Part shown: positions 1 through 6,328 of the stretch, piece by piece
Layout: the number at the start of each line of letters is the position of its first letter
Numbering within the stretch: position 1 is the stretch's first letter
NCBI GenBank assembly: GCA_016926765.1
Contig: JAFGNY010000235.1
Location: 1 to 6,328, forward strand
Origin: Bacteroidales bacterium
Lineage (GTDB): Bacteria; Bacteroidota; Bacteroidia; Bacteroidales; FEN-979
Reading direction: 5' to 3'
DNA: 6,328 bases
The notes under the pieces: generated by a model
What the model was told of the DNA's origin: nothing
Seen by the model: the letters and a program-made list of their open reading frames with translations, nothing else
Databases searched by the model: none
Made by a program: the position numbers and the translations under genes

Positions 1-1428
1 AGCCGTAGTTTCGTCGATGCCAATGCCCAGCATCTGAGGGTGTTTCATCAGGAGTGAAGGAAGTATGTTTTCACGCCCCCGTTCACGGAAATGAGCGTCA
101 ATAATCACCCCGCGGATAAAGTCCAGTCCCCTGTCATTTCCTTCCATCCAGAGGGTTTCATTTGTACGGGGGTCCCCCCGTACCAGAAAGTCGCCCTGTA
201 TCTGTGCACCAGCAGAAGAACCTATGATGATACCGCCTCGTTCCAACACAGCATTCATCAGTTTCTGAGCCGGTGTATCCAGATAGGCATCCATAAACCG
301 GTATGTTCTCCCTCCTCCAAAGTATACAGCATCTGCTTTTTCCAGGTCCTTTAGCAACGAAACCTCGCTCCCCTGGCCAATTCCATCAACCCCGGCCATA
401 ACTATATGAATGGCAATATTTCTGCAACCAAGGCTTCTCAGTTCTTCTGCTGCTGTGCACCTTTCGGTTTGTGACAGACAAACATAGTATGCCTCTTTTC
501 CGCCGGCAAAATCGATCACCTTCTCCCACATTCCTTCGGGATTACCATGGCCGCCGATTATCAATAAAGCCCCTTTGGGAACCTCTGGAACGGGTGCAAC
601 AGCAGGAGGGAATATCTCTCCCAGTCGGTCGGTGGCCGAACGATTCCATGAAATCAAATCGGTGGTGTAGGGTAATTCGTCAACAGGAGGGCCGAAGTGA
701 GCAACCCTCTCTGGCCATTCACCGTTTGCCGCAGTTCTGATAGTAATTTCGGGGTAGTCAAGTACAGAAATTTTCCGGCCATCGGAAATAACAACCGCTG
801 CCTGTGATGGGAGTAACCAGCCCACACGACCCGTATTACGTTGAACTATTTCATCGAATTGGGCCGCTCCTTCCTTTGATGCCACAACGATGGAGTTGGG
901 CAGTAAATTGAATCCACTCCGAAACCCATCGCCATGGATCATCAGCGTTGCCATGCTTTCGGCTGCAAGTCCCTGTCCCCCAACAGTGCCATCCCGTCGA
1001 AGTAAGGATGTTAATTCAGTCTGCAGTTGCGTAGCAACGGAATAATCCGAAAAGTCATCTGAAATCCATACCGCAGTAGCCCTTCGCAATGCTGTAAGGC
1101 TAGCCTCAGGCAAAGTCTTCACGGATGGATCCAATTGGATCACGCTTAGGCTGTCTAATAAGTCCTGCCACTGTGGCAGTACCCCGAAATCCCGCTCACG
1201 AACCTTCCTGATGATTACCAGTTTCCCCTCTTTCTCTCCGGCTAAAAAAGCAAAGGTAGCTCCTGCCCTGGCTGATATTTCACCGGTTCCAACCAGCATC
1301 AATTTTCCATGAATTGGAGAGATAAGTTCTTGTTGCATTGGATACTGAGCCATTGATTCATCTGAATAGAAAATCCAGATTAAGAAAAAAAGGCGAGTAG
1401 CAATTATATACTGACATGTTTGTTTCAT
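1..1428 (-). CDS. Secreted peptidase S51 / cyanophycinase-like protein, tandem domains, 3' end outside window
   Basis: Reading the minus strand from the ATG at 1428 gives 476 codons with no stop up to the window edge, so the C-terminus is missing, probably by several tens of residues. An in-frame TAA 15 bases upstream (1441-1443) supports this start. Residues 1-27 look like a signal peptide (hydrophobic core about 12-20, likely cleavage after SMA), so the product is probably periplasmic or exported. The second half (from about residue 285) is a recognisable S51 domain: LLIIGGHG at 288-295, GGGRTYRF at 371-378, the nucleophile elbow GSSAGA at 403-408 (Ser405), DAHF at 444-447 (His446) and GIGIDETTA at 468-476. 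The first half (about 40-250) looks like a degenerate copy: LMLVGTGE at 43-50, GGQGLAA at 150-156 where the nucleophile should be, and LLPNSIVVAS at 175-184. S51 enzymes are serine hydrolases (cyanophycinase, peptidase E). The cyanophycin-binding residues are only partly conserved, so the substrate is uncertain. Confidence 0.85.
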   Translation of the reverse strand, partial: MKQTCQYIIATRLFFLIWIFYSDESMAQYPMQQELISPIHGKLMLVGTGEISARAGATFAFLAGEKEGKLVIIRKVRERDFGVLPQWQDLLDSLSVIQLDPSVKTLPEASLTALRRATAVWISDDFSDYSVATQLQTELTSLLRRDGTVGGQGLAAESMATLMIHGDGFRSGFNLLPNSIVVASKEGAAQFDEIVQRNTGRVGWLLPSQAAVVISDGRKISVLDYPEITIRTAANGEWPERVAHFGPPVDELPYTTDLISWNRSATDRLGEIFPPAVAPVPEVPKGALLIIGGHGNPEGMWEKVIDFAGGKEAYYVCLSQTERCTAAEELRSLGCRNIAIHIVMAGVDGIGQGSEVSLLKDLEKADAVYFGGGRTYRFMDAYLDTPAQKLMNAVLERGGIIIGSSAGAQIQGDFLVRGDPRTNETLWMEGNDRGLDFIRGVIIDAHFRERGRENILPSLLMKHPQMLGIGIDETTA

Positions 1429-1466
1429 GGTGGTCGGTTTTTATGGTTCCACTATAAATGGTTCAG

Positions 1467-1483
1467 GAAAAGGGTTCCTTTTC
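1467..1483 (-). promoter_or_regulatory. Short hairpin in the leader of the S51 gene
   Basis: On the minus strand GAAAAGG (1483-1477) and CCTTTTC (1473-1467) are perfectly complementary, with a three-base loop AAC. The hairpin lies about 40 bases upstream of the S51 start and just downstream of the predicted promoter, so it would sit near the 5' end of the leader RNA. It could stabilise the transcript or have no function. It is AT-rich and not followed by a U tract on the minus strand, so it is not an attenuator on this evidence. Confidence 0.3.
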
Positions 1484-1499
1484 TTTTCAGTTAGATGTA

Positions 1500-1530
1500 C
1501 AAAAGTATTTTATGAAGGAGTAAGAATAAA
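1500..1530 (-). promoter_or_regulatory. Bacteroidota-type promoter for the S51 gene
   Basis: The minus strand reads TACTTTTG at 1507-1500, an exact match to the Bacteroidota -7 consensus TAnnTTTG. Nineteen bases upstream, at 1530-1527, is TTTA, a partial match to the -33 TTTG element. Transcription would start near 1493 and give a leader of about 65 bases before the ATG at 1428. The site lies in the 192-base gap after the cytochrome gene, so the S51 gene can be transcribed independently of the upstream genes. The assignment rests on motif and position only. Confidence 0.55.
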
Positions 1531-1620
1531 ATCGAATCCTTTGATTTTCTAAATAGAAACAAGTGAAATGAAGGCAAAACCAGATAAAATTAGCGGATTA
1601 AAATTTCGCATTCCCCCGGT

Positions 1621-4077
1621 TTATTCATCAAAGCTCTGGCGGAAGCCCATGAAGAAGGCTTTTTGTTTCGTTCCGCCAATAAAATAGCATATCGTCAGGA
1701 AAATGCTGATCACAACACTTACATCAAACACCGAATATGCCAATCTCACCAGCATATCAACCGCCTCAAACCGGATCATCATCAACAGGCCTGAAACGAC
1801 GGCTATCCAGATGCTGATGTTTTGGAGGCGGTAGGGCCATCCGGGCTTTTTGCCGGCTTTCCGCATCTCCAGACAGGTATAAATGCCAGCCAGGATAGCC
1901 AGTCCGCTGATCCAAAAATGGTTCTTGTCCATCCACATCCGTTCAGGAAGGATGTAACTGTTCAGATCGGGTTTTAGATAGATCAGCAGGAAAGCGGCCA
2001 GCAAAATCCCATAGGTGATCCACAGCGTTGTGGCAGTGATCCTGAGAAAACCAGCGGTACGGTTTGCCTGTAAAAGAATCGCCAGGATGATGATGACAAC
2101 CAGAAATAAAAAAGCCGGATACTCGATAGATTTAAGGATCTGCTCACGGAATGCCGATAACCATACGAAAAATCCGCTCATCCCCATCCGCTTGTACTGA
2201 GGTTCGAACACGGGATTTCCATCCTCCCCAAAGGGATATTTTACCACTGAGGCATAGAACAGGGGAGAGGAAAACGAGTGGCATTCGGTACACCCTTTTG
2301 CGCCCAGTCCGGCTTTGGCCGGGGAAACATCGTGGTTGTATTTATAAACCGAAGCGTAAGGGGAGGATTCCCACTCCTCTTTATCCAGTACTTCCCAGGT
2401 CGTTCCGTTTTTATACATCCGGTCGTTGTTTACCCACACCACCTGCCGGTTAGTGAAATCGTACCCGATCCCCGTGAGGTAATCAGTGAGGGAGTTAATC
2501 ACGGCATCAATCTCCTCCGGCCGGTTGACCTCCGGAATGCTATCGCCGTTGTCGTCGCGGATCAAGGCCAGTTCCGGGAAGAACGTCTGATCCTTCCGGT
2601 GTTTGGTCCACATGGCATAGACATCTTTCATCCGGGGCTGGTGCAACCCCGGTTTCCCGGGGGTGTAGATCCCCGGCCAGGCGCTGTGGACCGGATTCAC
2701 CGGGAAGATCTGATCCTTGTATTTTGCGTATTGAGGGATGAAAGGATCTGAAGGCTGGTCGGCGGCTGTGAACATACTGATCTCACCATAATGATTCCAG
2801 TAATTCATATGTTGGTCATAAAAAGTCCAGATATATTTTGGAGGAGGAGAGATTTTGGTTCCCGGATTGTATACATCGCTGACCTGCGCCAGCGCTGCTT
2901 TGACCCTGCGCTCCGGGATATGGCAGGCCTGGCACGAGAGGTCGTCCAGATGGAAGGAGGGTAGCCACGAATGGTTGGCAATGGGAGCGTTCAGGTACCC
3001 GGTGAGGTGGCAGTCGGTACATGTCCGCATCGTGTTGTCGAGGTCATCCCGCACATGTCCTCCGGGGTCGTCGCCTTTCCCAAACTGGTGAACCTCTTTC
3101 CCGTTGATCCGCTCATCTGTGGCAATGGAGCCGGCGGGATGACAATCCACGCACTTCATTCCTTTGGCCATATGGACATCGGTTTCGGCCGTGAACGAAG
3201 CTCCCCGCTTCTTCCACTGTGGTTTGGCATGACAGTTCAGGCAGGTTTCGTTACGAGGCTCGCGAACCAGGTGCATCGACAACTTCCCCTCTTTGTCGAA
3301 TTTCGATATGTCATAGGTTACTGTATGGGGCACAGAATCTTTTACCGATCCGGTAATCGCTGCCAGTCCGCTTCCGGCTGTTGCCATCCAGGCGAAATTC
3401 CATTTTAACAGATGGGCATTCCTTCCCTTAAAGTCATATTCCGGGAGATGGCACAGCATACAGTCTCCTTCGCCAACCCCACTCTTGCCCCAATGTGCCT
3501 GGTAATAATCTCCGTCAAAATCATTTGCCCCACCATCGGTATACTCAAGCTCTTTCATCGCTTCCGGATAGTGTTTTCCGTTGCGGTCAAATTCAAAAGA
3601 TCCCCCTCCCGGATGACAGGTACCGCATCCATTGGTAATAAAGGTAAACGATGTCATGTCCATCTCCGTGACTGAAGCATTCTCTTTTGGTGAAAGATAG
3701 CTGTATAAAGGAGCCGGAGAACACCAGTTACCCCCATAGTTACCTGGAGTAGAAGCCCATTGATACCGTTCGGCATAGACCCCGGATGCCATTTCGTCTT
3801 TTCCCTGCTGAAAATGAAACCCTTCGGTGATTTTATCGTAATCATGGCATTTGCCGCAGGTTTGTCTGGGAGAATAGGGCAATTGGCCATTGATGCCGTG
3901 AACCGGGTCGATTAGACTGCCATTTTCGGAATAGAGGTAAAACGGCGGACAAACGCCTGTTTTGGTGATCAGGTGACGATCGGGAACCTGATTCCGGCCC
4001 TCCTCGTGCAAAGATGTCAATGAAGCCGGAATGATAGCCAGGATAACCAAACCAGCCAGCATGTTTTTTTTCATCAT
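1621..4077 (-). CDS. Octaheme c-type cytochrome with C-terminal five-helix membrane domain
   Basis: This 818-residue protein has an N-terminal signal sequence (KK at 3-4, hydrophobic 7-21) and eight CxxCH heme c motifs, with first cysteines at residues 74, 151, 206, 279, 309, 353, 382 and 596. Many other histidines (for example 60, 88, 195, 222, 269, 302, 341, 369, 376) could be distal ligands. Residues 387-595 form a long insert between hemes 7 and 8 and include an acidic DDNGD at 508-512 that may bind calcium. Five hydrophobic segments follow at about 652-671, 676-700, 719-738, 752-769 and 779-801. Loop charges fit a periplasmic heme domain and a cytoplasmic C-terminus. The layout recalls membrane-anchored multiheme cytochromes that exchange electrons with quinones, or octaheme reductases of the tetrathionate reductase type, but I cannot assign a substrate. 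The membrane part has only one histidine (720). The start overlaps the upstream stop as ATGA, with no Shine-Dalgarno sequence, which suggests translational coupling. A second ATG follows immediately at codon 2. Confidence 0.92.
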   Translation of the reverse strand: MMKKNMLAGLVILAIIPASLTSLHEEGRNQVPDRHLITKTGVCPPFYLYSENGSLIDPVHGINGQLPYSPRQTCGKCHDYDKITEGFHFQQGKDEMASGVYAERYQWASTPGNYGGNWCSPAPLYSYLSPKENASVTEMDMTSFTFITNGCGTCHPGGGSFEFDRNGKHYPEAMKELEYTDGGANDFDGDYYQAHWGKSGVGEGDCMLCHLPEYDFKGRNAHLLKWNFAWMATAGSGLAAITGSVKDSVPHTVTYDISKFDKEGKLSMHLVREPRNETCLNCHAKPQWKKRGASFTAETDVHMAKGMKCVDCHPAGSIATDERINGKEVHQFGKGDDPGGHVRDDLDNTMRTCTDCHLTGYLNAPIANHSWLPSFHLDDLSCQACHIPERRVKAALAQVSDVYNPGTKISPPPKYIWTFYDQHMNYWNHYGEISMFTAADQPSDPFIPQYAKYKDQIFPVNPVHSAWPGIYTPGKPGLHQPRMKDVYAMWTKHRKDQTFFPELALIRDDNGDSIPEVNRPEEIDAVINSLTDYLTGIGYDFTNRQVVWVNNDRMYKNGTTWEVLDKEEWESSPYASVYKYNHDVSPAKAGLGAKGCTECHSFSSPLFYASVVKYPFGEDGNPVFEPQYKRMGMSGFFVWLSAFREQILKSIEYPAFLFLVVIIILAILLQANRTAGFLRITATTLWITYGILLAAFLLIYLKPDLNSYILPERMWMDKNHFWISGLAILAGIYTCLEMRKAGKKPGWPYRLQNISIWIAVVSGLLMMIRFEAVDMLVRLAYSVFDVSVVISIFLTICYFIGGTKQKAFFMGFRQSFDE

Positions 4078-4838
4078 GGTTGAATTTTTTTAAATAACCC
4101 TATCAGTTTCTCGGAAAATATTTCCCGGATCTGGGCTTCATGTTCCCCGATCGGTTTCACCGGAATCAGATCGATCACCTCTTCATACGAAAATCCTGAT
4201 CCAAATTGAGTTTGTATTGCCTTACCCAGTGTTTTGACAACAGCTACGCGTGATTCTTCCGGTGATAGTCCGGTCTGTTCGCCAATTTTCACACACGCCT
4301 GCCACTGAAACCAGAAGTAGGTGGGCAGCATGGCCGAAATGATGGCATAGGCTTCGAGTTTGGATTCTTCCGTTTCAAAGGTATCGCCCAGTAACATCAT
4401 CAGTTCAAGGATCTCCTCTTTATTCCTGAACCCGGAGGAAAAGGTAACGGAATTGTACCCTTCGTTGATCACGGAAGTAGCATTGGGGATCAGCCGGGCC
4501 ACGTTTTTCAACTCGTTCAGTTTGCCGGAAATCTTTTCAATGGTAATCTTAGGTGCGAGAGAGATCACAATGGCATCAGGGGAAATAATCTCTTTGATAT
4601 TATCCAGGGTTTCCATGATGGCGGGAGGATGAAGGGCGATGAACAGGATCTCCTGTTTCGCCGTTTCTTCAGGGGTTCCCTCAAGGATAAAGGGGAACAG
4701 CGTTCTCAATTTTCCGATTACCTCCGGATTTGTATCGGAAACCACCACATTTTCTGGGGCGAACCCTTTGTTCCGGAAGGCTTGCAGGATGATCCGGGTG
4801 ATCCTGCCGCCGCCGATAAAGCCGATGGATTTTTTCAT
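4074..4838 (-). CDS. Pyrroline-5-carboxylate reductase family protein (NAD(P)-binding), atypical
   Basis: This 254-residue cytoplasmic protein is close to the usual P5C reductase length of about 270. It starts with a Rossmann fold: GFIGGGRI at 6-13 is the glycine-rich dinucleotide loop, and VVVSDTNP at 31-38 ends the second strand. RLIPNATSVINEGY at 115-128 matches the family segment usually written R-x-MPN-(T/x)-P-x-x-x-G-x-G. A helical dimerisation domain follows from about 160. Two substrate-side motifs of true ProC enzymes are missing. The SGSGPA segment reads SAMLPT at 168-173, and the TSPGGTT loop region reads LIPVKPIGE at 224-232. I therefore name the family but not proline synthesis as the role. 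The annotation 'F420/NADP-dependent oxidoreductase-like' would be equally defensible from the N-terminal domain. It lies between the permease and the cytochrome and shares four bases with the latter, so it probably serves the same pathway. Confidence 0.85.
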   Translation of the reverse strand: MKKSIGFIGGGRITRIILQAFRNKGFAPENVVVSDTNPEVIGKLRTLFPFILEGTPEETAKQEILFIALHPPAIMETLDNIKEIISPDAIVISLAPKITIEKISGKLNELKNVARLIPNATSVINEGYNSVTFSSGFRNKEEILELMMLLGDTFETEESKLEAYAIISAMLPTYFWFQWQACVKIGEQTGLSPEESRVAVVKTLGKAIQTQFGSGFSYEEVIDLIPVKPIGEHEAQIREIFSEKLIGLFKKIQP

Positions 4839-4867
4839 GATGTCAGGTTTTTAGTATTCGATAAAGT

Positions 4868-4883
4868 GTTTTATGCATAAAAC
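4868..4883. promoter_or_regulatory. 16-base perfect palindrome upstream of the reductase gene
   Basis: GTTTTATGCATAAAAC is identical on both strands. It lies 30-45 bases upstream of the reductase start, inside the 100-base gap between the permease and the reductase. A perfect 16-base palindrome is expected about once per 65,000 bases in random sequence, so one in a short intergenic gap is worth noting, although AT-richness raises the chance rate. It could be an operator for a dimeric regulator acting on the two downstream genes, or a small RNA hairpin. I do not recognise it as a CRP, FNR or Fur site. Confidence 0.35.
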
Positions 4884-4938
4884 TGAATGTTGGACTTTTC
4901 GGAGTAAGCTCATGGTTTCATCTTCCTATACTAATGCA

Positions 4939-6252
4939 TCAGATCATTCCATAAATCAATCCGGCAACAGTTGACAACACGATCACTGTTACAACGTATA
5001 CCAATGTTTTTTGTGTGCCGATCACTCCCCTGATCACCAGCATGTTGGGCAGCGATAATGACGGTCCGGCCAGCAACAGCGCCAGCGCAGGGCCTTTACC
5101 CATTCCGGAAGCGATCAGTCCTTGCAGGATAGGAACTTCGGTGAGGGTGGCAAAATACATGAACGCCCCGATAAGGGAAGCAAAGAGGTTTGACCAGATG
5201 GAGTTGCCTCCCACAAGCCAGGCCACCCAGACGTTGGGGATTACTCCGGGGATACTCACATCGTCATGGGTCGATCCAAGGAGGAAACCCGCGATCACTA
5301 CCCCGATAGCCAGCAGGGGAACGATCTGTTTGGTAAATCCCCAGCTTGAAAGGATCCATTCGCGGTTTTCACTTTCCGGGACCTTGTCAAACAAACTGAT
5401 GATGCTTACTGCTGCGATCCCGGTTACCATGGAGATCATCGGGTTGTGAAACAGCAGGGCCGTTAATCCCGTAGCTGCAACAGCCAGGGCAACCTGCCAG
5501 CTTTTCAGCTTCAATACCGTCACCATGATTACCCCAAGAATCAGTCCGAACGCCCCGGTGATGTACCATTTGAGGTGCCAGATCAGGTACCATAGCCCGG
5601 AAGTCTCTCCTGCTTCTGGTTTCCCCCAGTTGGCGAAGACCAGAATAACAACCAGAGTGAAGAAAAAAGAGGCTGTCTGCCACAGGGGTCTGGATTCCGG
5701 GACATCCGGAAAGTTCAGCTGCTCTTCGGCCCTTGCTTTCTCCTCTTTCCGGTAAACGAAGGCCATAATCAGTCCGATGATGACACTGAACAATACAGCC
5801 CCGATGACCCGGGCTAAACCCAGTTCAAATCCAAGGATCCGTGCGGTAAGGATGATCGCCAGGATGTTGATGGCCGGACCGGAATAGAGGAACGCGATCG
5901 CAGGACCAAGTCCGGCCCCCCGTTTGTGGATGCTCGAGAATAGCGGTAAAATTGTACATGAACAAACAGCCAGAATGGTTCCGGAAACAGCCGCTACGGT
6001 ATAGGCTACCCATTTTTTCGCTTTAGCACCAAAGTATTTGATCACGGAGGCCTGACTGACAAACACCGAGATCACACCGGCGATCAGAAAGGCCGGGAGC
6101 AGACACAACACTACATGCTCCCGTGCATACCATTTCGACAGGTCAAGCGTGGCGTCAATCGCCGTATTGAAAACCGGGTTACCCAACGGTAAATAAAATA
6201 CCGCCAGAAACACCGCCCCCATCCATAACAAAAGGTTCAACTCTTTCTTCAT
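4939..6252 (-). CDS. Permease of the ArsP_1 / DUF318 (UPF0718) family
   Basis: This 437-residue inner-membrane protein has about twelve or thirteen hydrophobic segments, with a charged cytoplasmic loop at about 168-190 (KEEKARAEEQ). The family hallmark is a Cys-x-Cys followed by SGPAIN: AVCSCTILPLF at 95-105 (Cys97, Cys99), then GLGPAIAFLYSGPAIN at 114-129. A second copy of the same module lies exactly 271 residues later, TEVPI at 371-375 and GKGPALALLLAGPSLS at 385-400, aligning without gaps but with no cysteines. This shows the two-fold internal repeat of the family. Characterised relatives export trivalent organoarsenicals (ArsP) or have been linked to copper and zinc efflux. The ligand here is unknown, but the cysteine pair suggests a soft metal, metalloid or thiol compound. 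It is the first gene of the apparent operon with the reductase and the cytochrome. The ATG follows a T-rich leader (nine T at 6263-6255) without a Shine-Dalgarno sequence. Confidence 0.88.
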   Translation of the reverse strand: MKKELNLLLWMGAVFLAVFYLPLGNPVFNTAIDATLDLSKWYAREHVVLCLLPAFLIAGVISVFVSQASVIKYFGAKAKKWVAYTVAAVSGTILAVCSCTILPLFSSIHKRGAGLGPAIAFLYSGPAINILAIILTARILGFELGLARVIGAVLFSVIIGLIMAFVYRKEEKARAEEQLNFPDVPESRPLWQTASFFFTLVVILVFANWGKPEAGETSGLWYLIWHLKWYITGAFGLILGVIMVTVLKLKSWQVALAVAATGLTALLFHNPMISMVTGIAAVSIISLFDKVPESENREWILSSWGFTKQIVPLLAIGVVIAGFLLGSTHDDVSIPGVIPNVWVAWLVGGNSIWSNLFASLIGAFMYFATLTEVPILQGLIASGMGKGPALALLLAGPSLSLPNMLVIRGVIGTQKTLVYVVTVIVLSTVAGLIYGMI

Positions 6253-6281
6253 CTAAAAAAAAATTTCTTAATCAGCACATT

Positions 6282-6305
6282 TTCAAATCTTCAAATCTTC
6301 AAATC
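6282..6305. repeat. Three tandem copies of an 8-base repeat upstream of the permease
   Basis: TTCAAATC occurs three times head to tail, at 6282-6289, 6290-6297 and 6298-6305 (GATTTGAA on the minus strand). It sits 30-53 bases upstream of the permease ATG. On the minus strand it is followed by TTTGAAAATGTGCTGATTAA, a composition I recall from intergenic tandem repeats in Bacteroidales genomes; that comparison is from memory. Such repeats can change in copy number and might alter promoter spacing or leader length. I found no clear TAnnTTTG box in the 76 bases upstream of the gene, so the operon promoter may be degenerate or lie beyond the window. Confidence 0.75.
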
Positions 6306-6328
6306 AGAAAGATCGCGATATAATAAAT

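Noticed and set aside
91..740. Plus-strand open frames of 87 and 89 codons
   Set aside because: They lie opposite the S51 coding region, including its GSSAGA and DAHF motifs, and resemble no known protein.
1445..1478. Three GGTTC-containing hexamers as operator repeats
   Set aside because: The copies are short, imperfect and unevenly spaced (15 and 13 bases), which chance can explain.
1467..1490. Hairpin followed by TTTT on the plus strand as a rho-independent terminator
   Set aside because: No plus-strand gene ends here, the stem is AT-rich, and the T tract is short and interrupted.
1540..1620. Terminator for the cytochrome operon
   Set aside because: Only weak pairings (for example AAATT with AATTT on the minus strand) follow the stop codon, with no GC stem and U tract, so I cannot support an intrinsic terminator.
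2278..3408. Plus-strand open frames of 157 and 145 codons
   Set aside because: They lie antisense to the cytochrome gene, whose eight CxxCH motifs and membrane helices establish the true frame. Their translations show no domain or coherent composition.
4851..4913. A 20-codon minus-strand open frame (MSLLRKVQ...) in the gap between the permease and the reductase
   Set aside because: It starts with ATG preceded at a distance by AGGAAG and ends 12 bases before the reductase start, so a leader peptide is conceivable. It has no recognisable features, spans the palindrome, and a frame this short is expected by chance.
5015..5449. Plus-strand open frame of 144 codons opposite the permease
   Set aside because: It is antisense to conserved permease motifs and has the composition of a shadow frame.

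Overview
The window looks like chromosome from a Bacteroidota bacterium, probably of the Bacteroidales. Three things point there. None of the gene starts is preceded by a convincing Shine-Dalgarno sequence. One intergenic region carries an exact Bacteroidota-type -7 promoter box (TAnnTTTG). The right edge holds short tandem TTTGAA-type repeats of a kind I recall from intergenic DNA of this group. The organism itself is an inference. I see no tRNA, rRNA, CRISPR array, insertion sequence or phage gene.

All four genes are on the minus strand, so transcription runs right to left. First comes a 437-residue ArsP_1/DUF318-type permease (6252-4939). After a 100-base gap comes a 254-residue protein of the pyrroline-5-carboxylate reductase family (4838-4074). 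It overlaps by four bases (ATGA) with an 818-residue octaheme c-type cytochrome that has a five-helix C-terminal membrane domain (4077-1621). After a further 192 bases, which contain a promoter, comes a secreted peptidase S51 (cyanophycinase-like) protein that runs off the left edge (1428-1). This last gene has no stop codon within the window.

The first three genes look like one operon: a membrane transporter with a Cys-x-Cys motif, a cytoplasmic NAD(P)-binding protein, and a membrane-anchored periplasmic electron carrier or reductase. A plausible but unproven reading is a module that couples transport of a soft metal, metalloid or sulfur compound to periplasmic redox chemistry. Two of its proteins depart from their nearest models. 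The reductase lacks the usual substrate-side motifs of proline biosynthesis, and the cytochrome membrane domain has a single histidine, so it cannot carry the bis-histidine b hemes expected of a classical quinone-oxidising cytochrome b.

The S51 gene appears to be a separate transcription unit. It is built from two S51-like halves. The first has lost the catalytic serine. The second keeps serine and histidine but differs from cyanophycinase at several substrate-contact positions.
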